This document shows, piece after piece, positions 1 to 13,539 of a stretch of DNA of 64,000 nucleotides. Source of the stretch: Viscum album (lineage: Eukaryota > Streptophyta > Magnoliopsida > Santalales > Viscaceae); contig OY728125.1 of the NCBI GenBank assembly GCA_963277665.1, positions 1,711,092,889-1,711,156,888 on the forward strand, read 5' to 3'. Both the position numbers and the translations under genes were made by a program. The notes below the pieces were generated by a model. That model was not told where the DNA came from, searched no databases, and worked only from the letters and a program-made list of their open reading frames with translations. Position 1 is the stretch's first letter; the number at the start of each line of letters is the position of its first letter.

Positions 1-1821
1 TTGTATCCTCCTTAGGTTGCACCAAAAGAATTCCTATGTTGGAATTCTACAAAAAATAAGGATTTTAGGATAGGTTTGGGTAATTATGGAAGTGTTTTTT
101 GGGTATTTTCGGAACATAAAGGGTTTGAATGTGTGAATAAGTGAAGGTGGTGATGTCCTTTTATAAGTGGAGGAAGGGAACCCACTATATTACAAAGAAA
201 TTTCCCTAATGACTCGAAAATAATAAAGTCATTGATAAGAAAAAATATTTAAAATGATTCTATATTATAACTTGTTAAGGATAATTTGGAAATAATTCTA
301 TACAATAGTATATATAAATGTCTTGGATCATCTTTAACACTTATTATTTTTGTTTAACCGCATATTAAACCCATTTTAACCTTAATCGTGTTAATTAATT
401 TTTTTTGTTTTAACTTTTTATTTTGTTTAAAAATTAAGTTGATATTATTATATAATATAAATTATTTTTATTCCAAATATAGTATAAATTTTATTAATTA
501 AATTAACAAAATTGAAAAAAAATATACTTTAAAATTAATCCCGTAGACATGATGAGGATGACGGTTTTATAAGGGAAAATGTTTAAACATTTACAAAGTT
601 TATATATCAAATATAAATATTAAATTAATTACACAACATAAAAAATATGAATATATATATATCTATATAAAATTGAACTAATTTTACTTTAAAACCAATT
701 TTAAATATAATTTAAATTTATAAATAATTTACTCAAAAAATAATTATTCAATTGAAATTCAATATGTTTTACTATTCATCAAAAAATTTACCTTTTCTAA
801 AAATTATATAAATTTCATCATAATATCATTTTAAAATTATTATTTACAAAATTAAGTATATTTTTCCAGTTAAAGTTTCTAAAATTTGAAAAATTTAAAT
901 TTAAAAAAAACCCACAGACGAGACGAAAAAGTTGGTTTTTGAGAAGTGTATTTTTTTTCAAAACCAAGATGATTTATATTAGCTCTTTATATAATAATAA
1001 TAATTTTGTGAATATAAATTTAAATTTATTGGAATATTATAAATAGATTTAATTAGAAATATATCTCATTGGGGATTATTTGAATTAATGAAAATGGAGA
1101 GACATTAATCACTTTAAAACAGTTTTCAAGAAAAAATTGCCTTTTTAAACCACAAAATAAAATAATACTAAAATAAATTGAAAAGTTTATTAAAAATTAA
1201 ATAAATGGATTAAATACAACTAAATAATACTCAATATAATTTAAAGCATAACTAAGAATTTTAAGTACTTAACATATTGAAAATAAATTATTGTTTTACT
1301 AAAATCGGTATATTTCACTATTCATTAAAAAAATCAATATATTCCAAAAAGATCCAAAAATATCACCATAATTTAATTTTGAAATGATAAACTCAAAAAT
1401 TAATTTCATTTTATATAATATTATTTTCTAAAATCTCTATATATTTTCTCATCAAAAATAAATAAAAATATTTTTTGTAGAAAACATATTTTTGATGAAT
1501 ATAACCAGTTTTCTAAAAATTGATTGATTATTTACTAAGAATTTATTAATGAATTTATATTGATAAGGAAATTTATTTGTATATTTTTTAAATTAGTTAA
1601 CACTATCCATACCTTCTTATTTAATAGCTAGGTTATAATGGAAATATTTAAAATAAAATTTTCTCTCGGTTTGTTAAAGCTCGGTGTTGCGTGTTAGGTA
1701 CACTATCAAAGAAACTTATTGTTGCGTATAAAATAAACAGAAATCTCTATTTCATATAAAACACACTATTTTTTAAATTTTTATTTGAAAAAAATATTTC
1801 ATAAAATATTAGGATGTAACA
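1..1821 (-). mobile_element. 3' LTR of element A, cut by window start
   Basis: This is the right-hand part of an LTR read on the minus strand. It aligns along its length with 7420-9249 (for example the blocks around 130-300 and 7560-7740). On the minus strand it begins TGTTACATCC at 1821, directly after a polypurine tract, as a 3' LTR should. The other end lies before base 1. It is AT-rich and has no coding content. Confidence 0.8.
157..165 (-). promoter_or_regulatory. TATA box of element A 3' LTR
   Basis: TATAAAAGG reads on the minus strand. The same site is at 7607-7615 in the partner LTR and at 11798-11806 in solo LTR B. The donor-like site that follows it in the other LTRs would fall at or just beyond the window start. 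Confidence 0.55.
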
Positions 1822-1840
1822 TTCTACCCCCCTTAAAATG
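1822..1840 (-). other. polypurine tract of element A
   Basis: The minus strand reads an A/G run (AAGGGGGGTAGAA) ending at the LTR start. Just upstream is a decayed form of the GAGG-GA-GAAATT motif that precedes the tract in Tekay/Del chromoviruses, and F has the same arrangement at 53470-53502. It would prime plus-strand DNA synthesis. Confidence 0.7.
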
Positions 1841-3224
1841 AATTTCACCCTCAAAATTCTTCTCTTTCATAAAAGGTTTAACATTTGAAGCCTCATTTAC
1901 TGAAATCCACATTGTATAAAAGAATCACAAATATTCCCAAAAAAATTAAAGGTTGGAAACATTATGATATCTTAAAGTAACTGGTAACTATGTTTTTAAA
2001 TTGGAGAACATATTTTGGAAGTGAATATTTGGAAATGTATGAGAATTATAAATAATCATAAATTGATATAGATTATTGATCACATGAAAGTGAATGATTA
2101 ATGGAATGTTAGGGGCCTCAAAACCATAAATTTTTTCTGATTTAAAAGACCACCATTTTAACAAAAATGATGGTATTAGGATAAAATTTTGGTTTAATGT
2201 CATTTTATTGGAGTTGAATAATTATTTTATTTTCTGAAATATAAAAAATATACTTATATGATACCTTTCTATTCTATAAGCATAATTTCATCCTTTTCTT
2301 TGATGAATTTCATATTCATCACTTACTACAAGAAATGAATATCCCAAAATATTTTTTTTATTCTGGAAGCACTAAAATTCACTTTTAAAGGATTATAAGG
2401 TCTATAATATAATGATTAATTATTCATTATATCTTTAGTTGTTACAAAAATAAAATGGTTAGGATGAGTTATGCATAACTCTTCATATTGTGAACTAATA
2501 TATTAATTTCTAAAAGATTATCTATAATTCATCTTAAACAATTACATAGATGTATATCCATATAACCCTAACAAAATTCAATATTTATAATGATGGTAGA
2601 TAAATTTATCAAAATCAATTGAACATTAATCTCCCAAATATCAAAAATTATATCTCAATTTTCACATACCAAACTTGTGAATACCTTAGTAATATATTTT
2701 ATTGAATCATGGTAATAACCATAATTACCATAAAACCTTATTGAAAAAACATATTGTTCCTTATTACTTGAATAAAACAACAAATTATTGAATATATTCA
2801 ATAAATTGAATAATTATTTAAATTACATAAATTATAACATACATTACTTTTCAACAAACCCTTTACCAGTTCTGAGGCCATTACTAATTTCCAATATACT
2901 TTACCCATATCAATCATCTCTCAATCTAAACCAAAAACCATTTTTTGAAACTCATGAACATATTAAAGGTTATCTTCCATAAATAAAAATATCACCTTTT
3001 CATTAAATCACTTTTCTAGTCCTTCAGTACCATTTAACAAATTGTTTAAAATACAAAACAAAAAACTTATACAAAACAATATTTATATATTTTGTGTTTC
3101 ATATTCCATGAATTCCAATACATAAATAATTCAATCATCCCACTTCCTTCTCAAACCATTAACAAGGCTTTTCTATATTTTTCCAAAACACTTTTTTCCT
3201 TCTATATGACATTTTTATCCACTT

Positions 3225-3342
3225 AATCGTTATCAATATAACTATTACACATATAACCTTTCTAATTCTCTTTATGTGCTTTCCTGTTAGGAAATTTATT
3301 TTCATAATGAGTATAATTTCCACATTTAAAACATTTATCCAT
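3225..3342 (-). pseudogene. gag zinc-knuckle relic in element A
   Basis: On the minus strand from 3342 the frame reads MDKCFKCGNYTHYENKF. This is the Ty3/gypsy gag CCHC knuckle (C-x2-C-x4-H-x4-C) with its last cysteine changed to Phe; the ligand positions lie in 3292-3333. In-frame stops follow within about 15 codons. In a working element the knuckle binds genomic RNA during packaging. Its place between leader and polypurine tract suggests that gag was the only coding part left in A. The match is short, but order and spacing fit the family. Nothing recognisable as the capsid part survives upstream. Confidence 0.6.
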
Positions 3343-4275
3343 TGATAATACCGTATGAAGACCAATATTCTAATCCATTATGTTAACTGAACTTTTCATT
3401 TTCCATCATTAAATTTTCAATCTATTCCCCTCTCCTACACACATATAACATATTACATTATTGGGAGACATTCACCTAAGTGATTATTCACAAATTATTG
3501 ATATATAGGAAACTACATATTCTTTCATACATAGTCACCACTACCCAAATTCCCAGAAAACTCTACACTTATATTATTTGGTGAGTTTGAGAGTTGGTTA
3601 AGGTTTAAATTTTTAATTATGTTTCATGATAACTAATTAGGTGCAATCAAAACATCATTCATATTAGTCATTATCCCATTTAGCTTCTCATTAGAAAATT
3701 TTACATCATATTCAATGTTAACTCGGTTTCTTCTAGTTCACTCCATTAAAACAAAAATCATAGTGTGTGTGACACTAATCATAGTAGAAAACCAAATATT
3801 CAAGAAAAGTATCTTATAGGATGCCTAAATAATGAAACATTCTATTCAATATATAAAACCATAAGTTTATCCCAGGCCATTCATAGGCAAAATCTATTTA
3901 AATCCTTCATGATGGTTCATAAATAGTTTGTGAATTTCAAAATCATATCCCCTTGGAGTGTAAATCCAGGTGTCTAGCAAGGCCAATTGTCATGAACCAG
4001 GTGACTATCAAGTTTAGATCAATGTTCCTTTTTCTGAGTTTTACACCTAGGTACCTCTTTTCCAGAGAAAAATCAACTTATAATATCCTATGAGGATGTA
4101 ATTACTTAGAAAAATATTTATTCATCCTTTACTAAAATTCTAGTAAATTTTCCTATACTTTGACACACCCTTAGTATTATCCTTAGGGAAATCCCAAGAT
4201 ATATCCTTAGAAATATCACTAGGTATATCACTAAAGTTTTATCATCATAGTTTCCAATAGTTAACTAAACCTCCC

Positions 4276-4289
4276 TTAGATAAAAACTA
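4276..4289 (-). other. primer binding site relic of element A
   Basis: The minus strand after the LTR end reads AGTTTTTATCTAAGGG. It aligns with the site of D (ATAGTGGGTATAAAAG at 29345-29360) and through it with the initiator-Met tRNA complement TGGTATCAGAGC. It is badly decayed and is placed mainly by alignment with D. Confidence 0.4.
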
Positions 4290-4844
4290 TAGCGACCCAT
4301 AATTCTCATAAATTGATATTTCATCTTTTAAGATGAATATTAATTGTATTAAACAAACATGTACATGGTAACCGTAATAGTTTAGTGCCTTTGGAAACAT
4401 GGAACACAATATTCTAAATTCATGAAAAATATTTAATGTTTCCCACAAAGATCTTTCCTTTTATTTCACTTCACAGTCATACCCTACACAAGACATTTTT
4501 CATAACTTGGTGAAAGGAAACATAATAAAGGGTGAGATCAGATACACAGTAAGGGTAAATAGAAGATATATCAATCTATGATCATATAAAAGAATAATGT
4601 AACAAAAAGGGTATGTGATCATGAACATAACTTAGGAAGTTCATACACAACATGTCATAGATCACAAACATGTGTCATGGAATAAAACTTTATCATTTCT
4701 GAAAACAAGGCCCATAAGGTTGATAAATCACCATCAATTATTCTGGAATTATAAGTTAATGTCATTAAATTGTGGCAACATAATAAATATATAAAAACAT
4801 TTTATACATAAAGTTTAATTACCAAGACCCTCAAAATAGTGGAT

Positions 4845-5030
4845 CAAGACTTATAACCTATTTCAGGTTGTGGATTAGGATTCCCCTATTTCCCATTATG
4901 GATCATGACACACCTGTTTCATATAGTGAATCAGAACACATTTGTTTCCCTTAGTGGATCAAGAAACACATATTTTCCATAGTTGATCAATACCATCTAC
5001 TTGTTTCCCATTATTATCTCATAAGATATA
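4845..5030. repeat. degenerate ~28-bp tandem array in A LTR
   Basis: Units of the form TTTCCC-TAGTGGATCA-GA-ACAC recur about every 28 bases (clear copies near 4898, 4925, 4953 and 4981) with substitutions. It is part of the 5' LTR; the matching stretch of the 3' LTR is outside the window. Confidence 0.55.
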
Positions 5031-6839
5031 AATATTTACCCATAAAATTGTAGGAAGATATAGGTCCAACCCATCACATAATAAAAATCATATATATATA
5101 TGCCATAAGATTTTAAAACATTCATCATATCATAACACATGAAATGAAATAGTATTTATAAAAATTTAAAAATATTATATTTTATAGAAAAGTGACATGT
5201 TTCATAATAATTTCATAGTATAATAACCGCATGACCCATGGAGAAAGAAGTAGGTTTCATAAGACTTTTATCATGATATAACCCCTGGAAAGAAATAGGT
5301 TTCATAAACATCATTCTATCATAAACATACACCATTTAGATAAAGAATAATAATATATTCCTTGGTTCATATTCCTATCAAAATAATATGTTACATCAAA
5401 GGATTTTGTCTTAGATGGAGAATGAATTTTAATGATAAATAAATTGGAACATTTCTTGAGGAAGACACATTTTCTTTGAAAATCACTTTTTAAAAGTAAA
5501 AATTCATAAAATAAATTGGAAATCCTTTTACTTGAAAATAAAATTGAAAACTTATAATGAAATCTTTAAAAATAATTCAAGATATTTCTCGAGGAAAATA
5601 TATTTTTGGATTTGGAAAACACTTTTTAATCTATAATTTCTTTTTTTAAAAAATATATTTTAAAATAAACATGAAAACATATAAATGAATCTTCAAATAA
5701 AATAATGGTCATGAAGACAAGAAATTCCATTTATTCTATACATAAAGAATCATTTCAAAAAAATTCAGTAAAATCCAAATAGTTATTATTTTTGAAAATG
5801 ACATAAAGATTAATTTTAAAAAATTTGTTAAAAAGTAAAACATTTGAAATAATGTATTTAATAAATATTCTTTTTAAAATATAAAAAATAGGTTATAAAA
5901 CATTTTTATAAATCATTGTTTTTGAAGAAAAAAGGAAGTTTGCTCAAAAAATGATTATTATTATTATTTTTAGTATATTGAGTACATAAAGAGAGGATAA
6001 TGAAAGGAAAACACGATATTCTCATGAAATAAAAAAGGATAAGGAAATTCCTGAGTTTATTTAGATTCATATCAGAAAATTATATCATTATAAATGTGAT
6101 CATAAACAATATTGTTAAATGATGAGATTGTAACAGAAAATATTTACCACTTTGGTAACATTGAAACATAAGCCTCATGACAGAATATAAATATATGAAG
6201 CTAAAAATATCATAAGGATAAATAAATTATTGATATTACATGCCAAAGATGATATATATACACATCATAAAAGATTACATGTTTATAACCTAATCATATG
6301 TCTCAAAGAAGGAAAATTGAGACAAAAATGCCTTACCTATTTGGTAACTTTTGAACTGTAAAACAAATGAAAGAGACACCATAAAATGGTAATTTAAATA
6401 AAAATAATTTTAAGTATAATATTCATAAAATACATTCATGGATAATATATATACCACATAAAATAAATAGGCGGTGAATATCAAATGAGTCTCATAGATA
6501 CAAAAAATGAGATGAAAATCCCTTACCATAAGTCTCAAATTCCTTTATACACATTTAAAAATAATATATAATAAATATAATATCATTATAAATATATTAA
6601 TTAACAGTAATTATATATATAATACCATATATGATGTACATATGACCTTTTATTACCCATTTATTATCAATTCCATGTCAATGTCACATTTTGGGGAAAG
6701 ACCGCTTTGTTTTTCTTGTATGTTTTGATTCATTATTTTTGGAAGTATTACTATGATCATTGTAATATAATATAAATAATTTTAAACATAATATAAATAT
6801 CATATATATTCAATATATATGTATTTAAAGCAATCCATA

Positions 6840-7300
6840 AAATGCAGTGATGGAAAATGAAATACCCTGTTCATGGAGATGGTCGACCATACGTACGCTT
6901 GAACGCTCTTTCCATTTTCTTATCGGATTTAAATAAAGAAATTTAAATGATACATAAAAATTTAAGAATATTTTTTTCATATAAATCATATATTTCCATT
7001 AAACCTTTCAATAATAATTTCCATGTACATCCTGAATGGATCACATCGCTCCATGAAGGGGTAGTCCGTCGTATACATGTGTGACGTTATCATATTCTCA
7101 CAAAATGGAAAGTATTAAAATACTTGTGATATAATAATTATATAAGTATAATAATATAATAAATATATTATATATAAAAAATCCATCACTATTTCCACTC
7201 TTGAAAAGTGGTAATGGAAAAATTAATGACATCATTTCACAAGGCGGTAGGCCGTTGTACACAAGGATGATGATTTCATAACCCATTTGATGAAAGTAGG
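6840..7300 (-). repeat. three copies of the conserved LTR box (element A)
   Basis: On the minus strand, copies centred near 6885, 7055 and 7235 carry the pattern GTTCATG, then TACG-CGG, then ACTACCGCC, then TCGTGAAGCGATGTGATTCATTT. Spacing is about 175 bases. The first copy contains the perfect 12-bp palindrome ATGGTCGACCAT (6879-6890) between near-perfect outer arms (6869-6875 and 6898-6904). The same box occurs in B, D and E. Confidence 0.65.
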
Positions 7301-7436
7301 GATGGATTTAGGTTATCCCATTAACATAAAAAACTTTTTATATGGTATATAAGGATTATATTATATCATCATGGTATAATAATAATTTAATTAGGTGGAG
7401 TAATAAATTAAACAAAAACACTCATTGATGAATGTT

Positions 7437-7615
7437 ACCTCTTCTTTGGGTATCCTCATTAGGTGTGCACCAAAAATCATCCTAGGATGGATTTATACCA
7501 AAAATAAAGATTTTAATATTGGAAGAAGGAACATGGGAAGTGTTTTAGATAGTTATTGTCTAAAAAAAATGGTTTCATGGTGTGAAGAAATGGAGTCTTG
7601 GGGTGGCCTTTTATA
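7437..7615 (-). promoter_or_regulatory. TATA box and splice-donor-like site of A 5' LTR
   Basis: Minus-strand TATAAAAGG lies at 7607-7615. About 170 bases downstream comes AAGAAGAG followed by GTAACAT, with the GT at 7438-7437. B, D and F have the same order and spacing, so this probably marks U3/R and the start of the leader. Use of the site in RNA cannot be seen from sequence. Confidence 0.5.
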
Positions 7616-9249
7616 AGTGGGTGAAAGGAACCTCTAAAAAAACTACATAGAAATTTCCCTAAAGAATCCAAAATAATAAAGTACTTCCCAAGAAAAAATA
7701 TTCCAAATGACCCTATACTATAAATTTAGAAGTGTAATATGGAAATATTTCCATAAAATTGGATTTATACATGTTTTGGTTCATTTTAACAATTATCATT
7801 TTAGTTTTACTCCTGGTAAACCAATTTTTCAATTATCATGATAATTAGTTTTTATTGTTTTGAATATTAATTTTGGTAAAAAAGTAAATTTTACCTATTA
7901 TATAATATAAATTAATCTGAATAAAAATATTTAATAAATTTTTTGAAATTTATTTAACATAATTTTAAAAATTTAATTTAAAATTAATAATACAGATTCG
8001 ATGAGAAAGCATGTTTTTAAAAAGAAAATGTTCAAAAGTTTATAATTTTTTTTATATCCAATTTCAATATGAAACTGATTACACCGAAATAAATTGGGTT
8101 AATATTTTTATAATTGAAATAATTTTACTTTAAAAATAACTTAAAATATTATTTAACTATTTAAATAATTTAAATGAAAATACTGTTTTTAGATAAAATT
8201 CAATATTTTTCACTATTCATCAAATTATTATTCATTTCCAAAAATTATAAAAATTTCACTCTAATATAATTTTTAAATTATAATTTCTAAAATTAAATTT
8301 ATTTTTTTCAAAAAACATTTCTAAAAGTATAAAAAAATAAATTTAAACCAAAACCCGCAGATGCTATGAAGAAGCGGGTTTTCAAGAACTATATTTTTTC
8401 AAGCACAAGATGATTTATATTAACTCTACGTATAATAATAATCATTATGTGTATCTCAAGTAAATGTTTTTTTGTATAACATATAAATTTATTTTAAAAT
8501 ATCCCTCATTAGTGATTATTTTAATTAATTTAAATAGAGAAACAATATGCACTTTTAAAAAGTTTTTAAAAAATCCCTTTTAAACCCAAAAATAAACTTA
8601 TACTAAAATAAAATATAAAGTTAGCTTAAAAGTAATTAACTGGATTAAATATAACTAAATAATAATTATGTTACTTTAAAATATAATGGGGCATTTAAAA
8701 TATTTAATTTATCCAAAATTAATTTTAGTTTTACAAAAAATTATATTTTCACTATTCACTAAAAATCAATATTTTCTTGAAAAATTCAAATCATTTCAAC
8801 ACAAGTTGACTTTGATATGTTGATTTTAAAAAATAATTTCATTTCATAAAATATCTTTTATAAAATATCTATAATATTTTCTCATAAAATGGGAAAAAAC
8901 CTTTTTTGAAGAAAATATGTTTTTGATGAATATAACAACTTTACTAAAAATTAATTGATTATTTACTAAGTATTTATAAATAAATTTATATTGAGTAGGA
9001 AATTTATATTTATATTTAATTAATTTTTTAACACTATTCATGCCGATCTATTTAATGGATAGGTTATAAAATAAATATTTACAATCATATTATTCCATCA
9101 TTTACAAAAGCACAATGTCACGTATCAGGCACACAATCAGAAAAACTCATTGTTGTATGTAACATATGATAAAATCATTGTTTAATATAACATATTCTAT
9201 ACTTCTAAAATTTAATTTAAATAAAAAAATTTCATAAAATATCCAGACA

Positions 9250-9550
9250 TTAGAAAAATAAAGACGAGTACCAAATTTTTTATAAATTTTCTCTCAAAAA
9301 TCATCTTGGGAAGAGGTAAGGTTGAGACATGAGGGTGAGTGATCAGGAATCACAAATTGGATATAATATAGTATAGAAGAAATAATAAGAATTAGTGGAG
9401 AAATAAAAAAAATGTTGGTTCTCATTAGGGATTGAATGAGTATGCACATAGGGGAATGGTTAGGGGTATTCAATGGGAGTGGCGATGGGTGAGGGGGTTT
9501 CTATGATTGGGAGGTTGAGAGGATTCCATGAGAGGGAGGGGATAAAGCAT
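9250..9550. other. G-rich flank between A and C, unassigned
   Basis: A purine-rich plus strand (many GGGAGG and GATGGG runs) unlike the AT-rich LTRs on both sides. It resembles 23984-25257 in texture, so the two may be the halves of the locus that element C entered. I recognise no gene in it. Confidence 0.35.
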
Positions 9551-11797
9551 TGTGATATTGATTAGGTGATATAAGATCCAACCTTTTCAGTATATGTATC
9601 AAGATTTATTACATGTATTGTTTTTCCTTTTTAAGTACTTTTTGTTTTGGTTCTACCTTCAGATGTGTTTGGGTGAAAAATTTGAGAATAATGAAAGAAT
9701 GAGGGTAGTGCATAGTTGGTACACAAATGTCCCTAAACATGATCCCTGGCCCAAAAAACCGTACAACCCTGTATATAGGGGTTTTTATATACGGCGCATG
9801 GTTTTCAAACCATGTACACTAAAAGGAGAAACTATGCACCCCCTAGAAGAGGCACTCAACTAAGGTGAGTGGTTTAGGGAAACTATGCACCTAGAGTAGA
9901 AAACAATGTGCATGAGGTTTTAATCCCATAGAAATTAGTTTTAAATTTTTTTGATCCCCCATTTTAAACCCTATTTTACCCCCATTGAACCCATAATTCC
10001 TTTTCATGATTTTGGAGCCTCTGGGATAAATTCCAAGCCATTATGACCTTCATTATTTTTTATTTGAAGTCCAGATTAAAGATACACACCCCTTCTAAAA
10101 AGAGGATCTCATCCCATGTGGTTTCATTTCTCTTTCCCATACTTCTTACATCTTAAGAAGGATTATTTGTAACATCCCAGGTAAATAAAGAATAAAGAAT
10201 TTTTATATTTATTAATATTTATGAATTAAATATTAATTTTAATTAAAAGGGGTTTCTACGTTCGATAGCATACTCGGTACGCAACGATGAGTTTCTTTGA
10301 AAACTTACGTTGCACACAAGTAATAAAATAATATTATTTTAAATGTTAGTTAACGAGTAGCCATTGTACTGGCGGTAATGGATAGAAATAACTAAAATAT
10401 GATTATATATGTTTTTAAATGTTTTTACATTTACCCAATAAAAGATAAAGGCTTAAAATACGGAAAGAGTTCAATTTTAGGCATTTATACCCTAATTTTC
10501 ACGAAAGGTCCACTTATCACCTTTTGACAGATAACCATCATTAAATATAGTTTTGATCGATCTTATAAATTCTATTGGACCAAATATAACTCTTCTTTAG
10601 AATCGGGACATCAAAATTTACTTTGTGTAAATTTTTGGTACCTTTCTGATAAAGTTCATTTTTTTTATGAATAGTGTAAAATGTTGTATTTTAATTCAAA
10701 ACCTCTTTTTAATCTAATTTATTTATATGATTAGATTATCTTTTTAATTGGTTTTAAAGTTAAATTAGAAAATATTTTTACCATTAAATCCAATAGTGGT
10801 CGTTGGAATTAATTTCACTTTGAAATCGGACTTAAACTAGTGTCAATCTTTTGATACTTATTGTTCCATAAAAACACGCTATTTGCTCTGACAGCGGGAA
10901 TTAATTATTAAATTAATTAATGTGACTTATATGTTTTGAATTTTGTAAAATAGACTTCATTTTTGAATTCGTAATATCAAATATAGCTTAGGGTGAATTT
11001 TTGGTAATTTTCTGAAAAACTTCAATTTTTGATGAATAGTGAAACCACTAAGTGGTACTTATAAAATCTGATTTTCCATTTAAATGAAAATTTTGCCATC
11101 ATTGTGTTTTGATTTTCAAAAATCCGACATACATGGTTTTCATTAAGAAGTAAAATGTGGTTCAATGAGATTAAAATAATTTTTTGGTGAATAGTAACTT
11201 ATTAAGTTTTTAATCGCGATTAGTGGTAATTAGTGTAGTTTAAGGTATAAATAATGCTTTAATAATATGAAATGACCTAGACACATGTCCCAACCTTATG
11301 GGTTGTGTCATGGCCGACCAAGACAAGCCATGGGTCAACCTGGGGACCCCATGGAGACACTTTGGTTGGGAAATGACATAAATAACTTTTTATTTAATGT
11401 AAAAGTAAAAATGATACAAACATAATATGTTTTACGAAAACAATTTTTACATGGGGTTATAAAGATCATATTTTTTATTATAAATAATTATTTTAAAGAT
11501 AAAAGGATTTCCTACATCATAGTATTTTTTTTATAATTTTTAGACATTAAATAAATTAAATTATTTATGACATAATAATGATGCAGCGATGACATCATTA
11601 TTTGACGATTTAAATAAAATGGAAAGATAATGTAAAATCTATGAACTAAACATGTCCAAAACTTATTTGATGGGTGTATTTCGAACCCTTATCACCTTAT
11701 ACACGAATTATATAAATGTGGGACCTTTTAAAACCGAAAAACATTTTCAAATAAAGTAATATCTCTTTACTTTCCAAAAGTGCCCCTCCTCTCCTCT

Positions 11798-11975
11798 TAT
11801 AAAAGGCCCCCACCTCTACCACCTTACACACACTCCTCAAGCCTTTGACTCGGCCAACCCCAGCCCATTTACTCTCTCCACATCCCTCTCCTCATCCTAG
11901 AGTATTCCCTTTTGGAATAATCCTTTCAAAGGAAGCATTTAGGCTCAAATCAAAAGGAGTTACACTTTTAAAGGT
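11798..11975 (+). promoter_or_regulatory. TATA box and donor-like site of solo LTR B
   Basis: TATAAAAGGCCCC at 11798-11810 is the best-preserved TATA box of the window. AAAG followed by GTAATT (GT at 11974-11975) lies 176 bases further on, as in A and D. Confidence 0.55.
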
Positions 11976-12129
11976 AATTCATTTTCTCATGTTCATTTGT
12001 TTTATTTTGCTTCTCCAACCCCCTAAACTCTTTTTATTTACTTCTTTTCTAAAAACACCAGTATATAAAATATACTAGGATGTTGTTATAAGATTTATTC
12101 AAGCTACACTCTCACACAACTACATCAAA

Positions 12130-12790
12130 TGGTTAAAGAACATACGGTTTCCGTGGATGGCGAAATTCTGCCTCCCGAAACGATGATTGTTCAATACTCA
12201 TTTAACAGCTTCAAAGGTGGCCATTAAGATGTCACTATATTTATATATGATATATAATATGTTTATGTTTTCTTCAAGCTTCTGTATTTTTCATTTTGGG
12301 CATACATTTATGGTTTCCATTATGGGTAAACACGATATCTTCATTTAAGGAAGTGCGGACTACCGCCCCCTCAAAGTGATGTGATTCGTTAATGCCATAT
12401 GTGGGACGTGTAAAGGATGGATTTAAAGTTATTATATATGATGTTATACTGGAATTATAATATACCTATATATCATTATTATTTCTTTCCATTAAAGTAT
12501 GAGATAGAAATGAAAGTAGCGTTCATGCATACGTACGGCTTACCGTCTCCATGAACGGTGCATTTCATTTCTTATCCCCAAATGTAATGTACTATTAAAA
12601 GTACATGTATATAATGGATATATATAATTAATGATATATCTAAATGATGAATACAATTCTGGAAATAAAATATACATACCTCTCATTTAGTTTTAATTCC
12701 ATTAATATGACAAAGAAATGAAAGTAGTGTTCATGCGTATGTACGGCTTACCGTCTCCATGAACAGTGCATTTCATTTCTTACCTCTAAA
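12130..12790 (+). repeat. four copies of the conserved LTR box (solo LTR B)
   Basis: Copies lie near 12140-12195 (partial), 12331-12395, 12500-12575 and 12708-12785. Cores read GCGG-ACTA-CCGC (12355-12366) and ACGG-CTTA-CCGT (12535-12546 and 12743-12754). The last two sit inside perfect 7-bp outer arms GTTCATG/CATGAAC (12521-12556 and 12729-12764). Core-to-core spacing is 180 and 208 bases. Confidence 0.75.
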
Positions 12791-13539
12791 TGATTATGTA
12801 ATATTATAAATACATGTATATGCTGGATATATATGATACATATTATATCCAAATCTAGAATTTCATTCTGGATATAAAGAACTTTTGACCACACGAACAA
12901 CATGTAATTGTAAGAAGTCCACTTTCGACTTAAGAACCAAATATTGACAAAACAAACATTATTAAATTAAATGATTACATAATGTTTATAACATGGAAGT
13001 AAGTGATATAAAAGGAATAATGAACTTTAAAAAGGTTCTTAATCAAGTATAAATTAACTCAAGTTTATTATTCAGGAGATTAAAGAACGTTCGGGTCAAG
13101 TCGGATACGAGGTAAGGGACTTCGTCTAAATCTCCTTTCATTGAGGAATATTTTGTTTTATACACAACTTTCTTTTATACGGTGTATAAACCCCTTTGAC
13201 TTTTACTTTTATACAAAAGGAATATTTTTCTACGAAGTGTTTTACTAAACGACAAAAAGGAATGTTTTTTTTAACGTACGCGGTGACAACGACCTTTTCC
13301 GCCGCCGCGAGTATTATTTGGTCTTTGGCTTTCTCAACAAGCCGTAATGTTTTTAGAATAAAATAAATACCATATAATCTTTTATGTATTTTGGTATTGA
13401 AAATGGTTTTGAAAAAGGATTCTATTATGTCAATATATTTATGATATATTGTGATTGAAATGTGGAAATGTTATCATTCATTTATATTGGTTTTATATTT
13501 TATGAATTTATATTGGTACTTGGACATTTTAACGGGTGG

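Larger units (their letters stand above)
1822..4290 (-). mobile_element. internal domain of element A, no pol
   Basis: This 2.47-kb stretch lies between the two LTRs of A. Read on the minus strand it holds a primer-binding-site relic next to the 5' LTR, a leader block at about 4040-4110 resembling that of F at 48660-48740, an acceptor-like AG at 3842-3843, a gag zinc-knuckle relic at 3292-3333, and then only AT-rich sequence up to the polypurine tract. No protease, RT, RNase H or integrase motif was found. The domain is too short for gag-pol, so the element looks non-autonomous. Confidence 0.65.
4291..9249 (-). mobile_element. 5' LTR of element A (about 4.96 kb)
   Basis: Its right part matches 1-1821. 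The left end is set by the leader and tRNA-site relic at 4276-4289. The right end (ATCCAGACAT) aligns with the TGTTACATCC terminus at 1821 but has decayed. Inside are a ~28-bp tandem array (4890-5000), a cluster of the conserved LTR box (6840-7300) and a TATA/donor block (7437-7615). There is no coding capacity. No target duplication can be checked because the other end is outside the window. Confidence 0.75.

Noticed and set aside
9594..9863. 89-codon plus-strand frame near the start of C's 5' LTR.
   Set aside because: It lies wholly in the LTR; the homologous 3' LTR region (about 21530-21790) has the frame broken.
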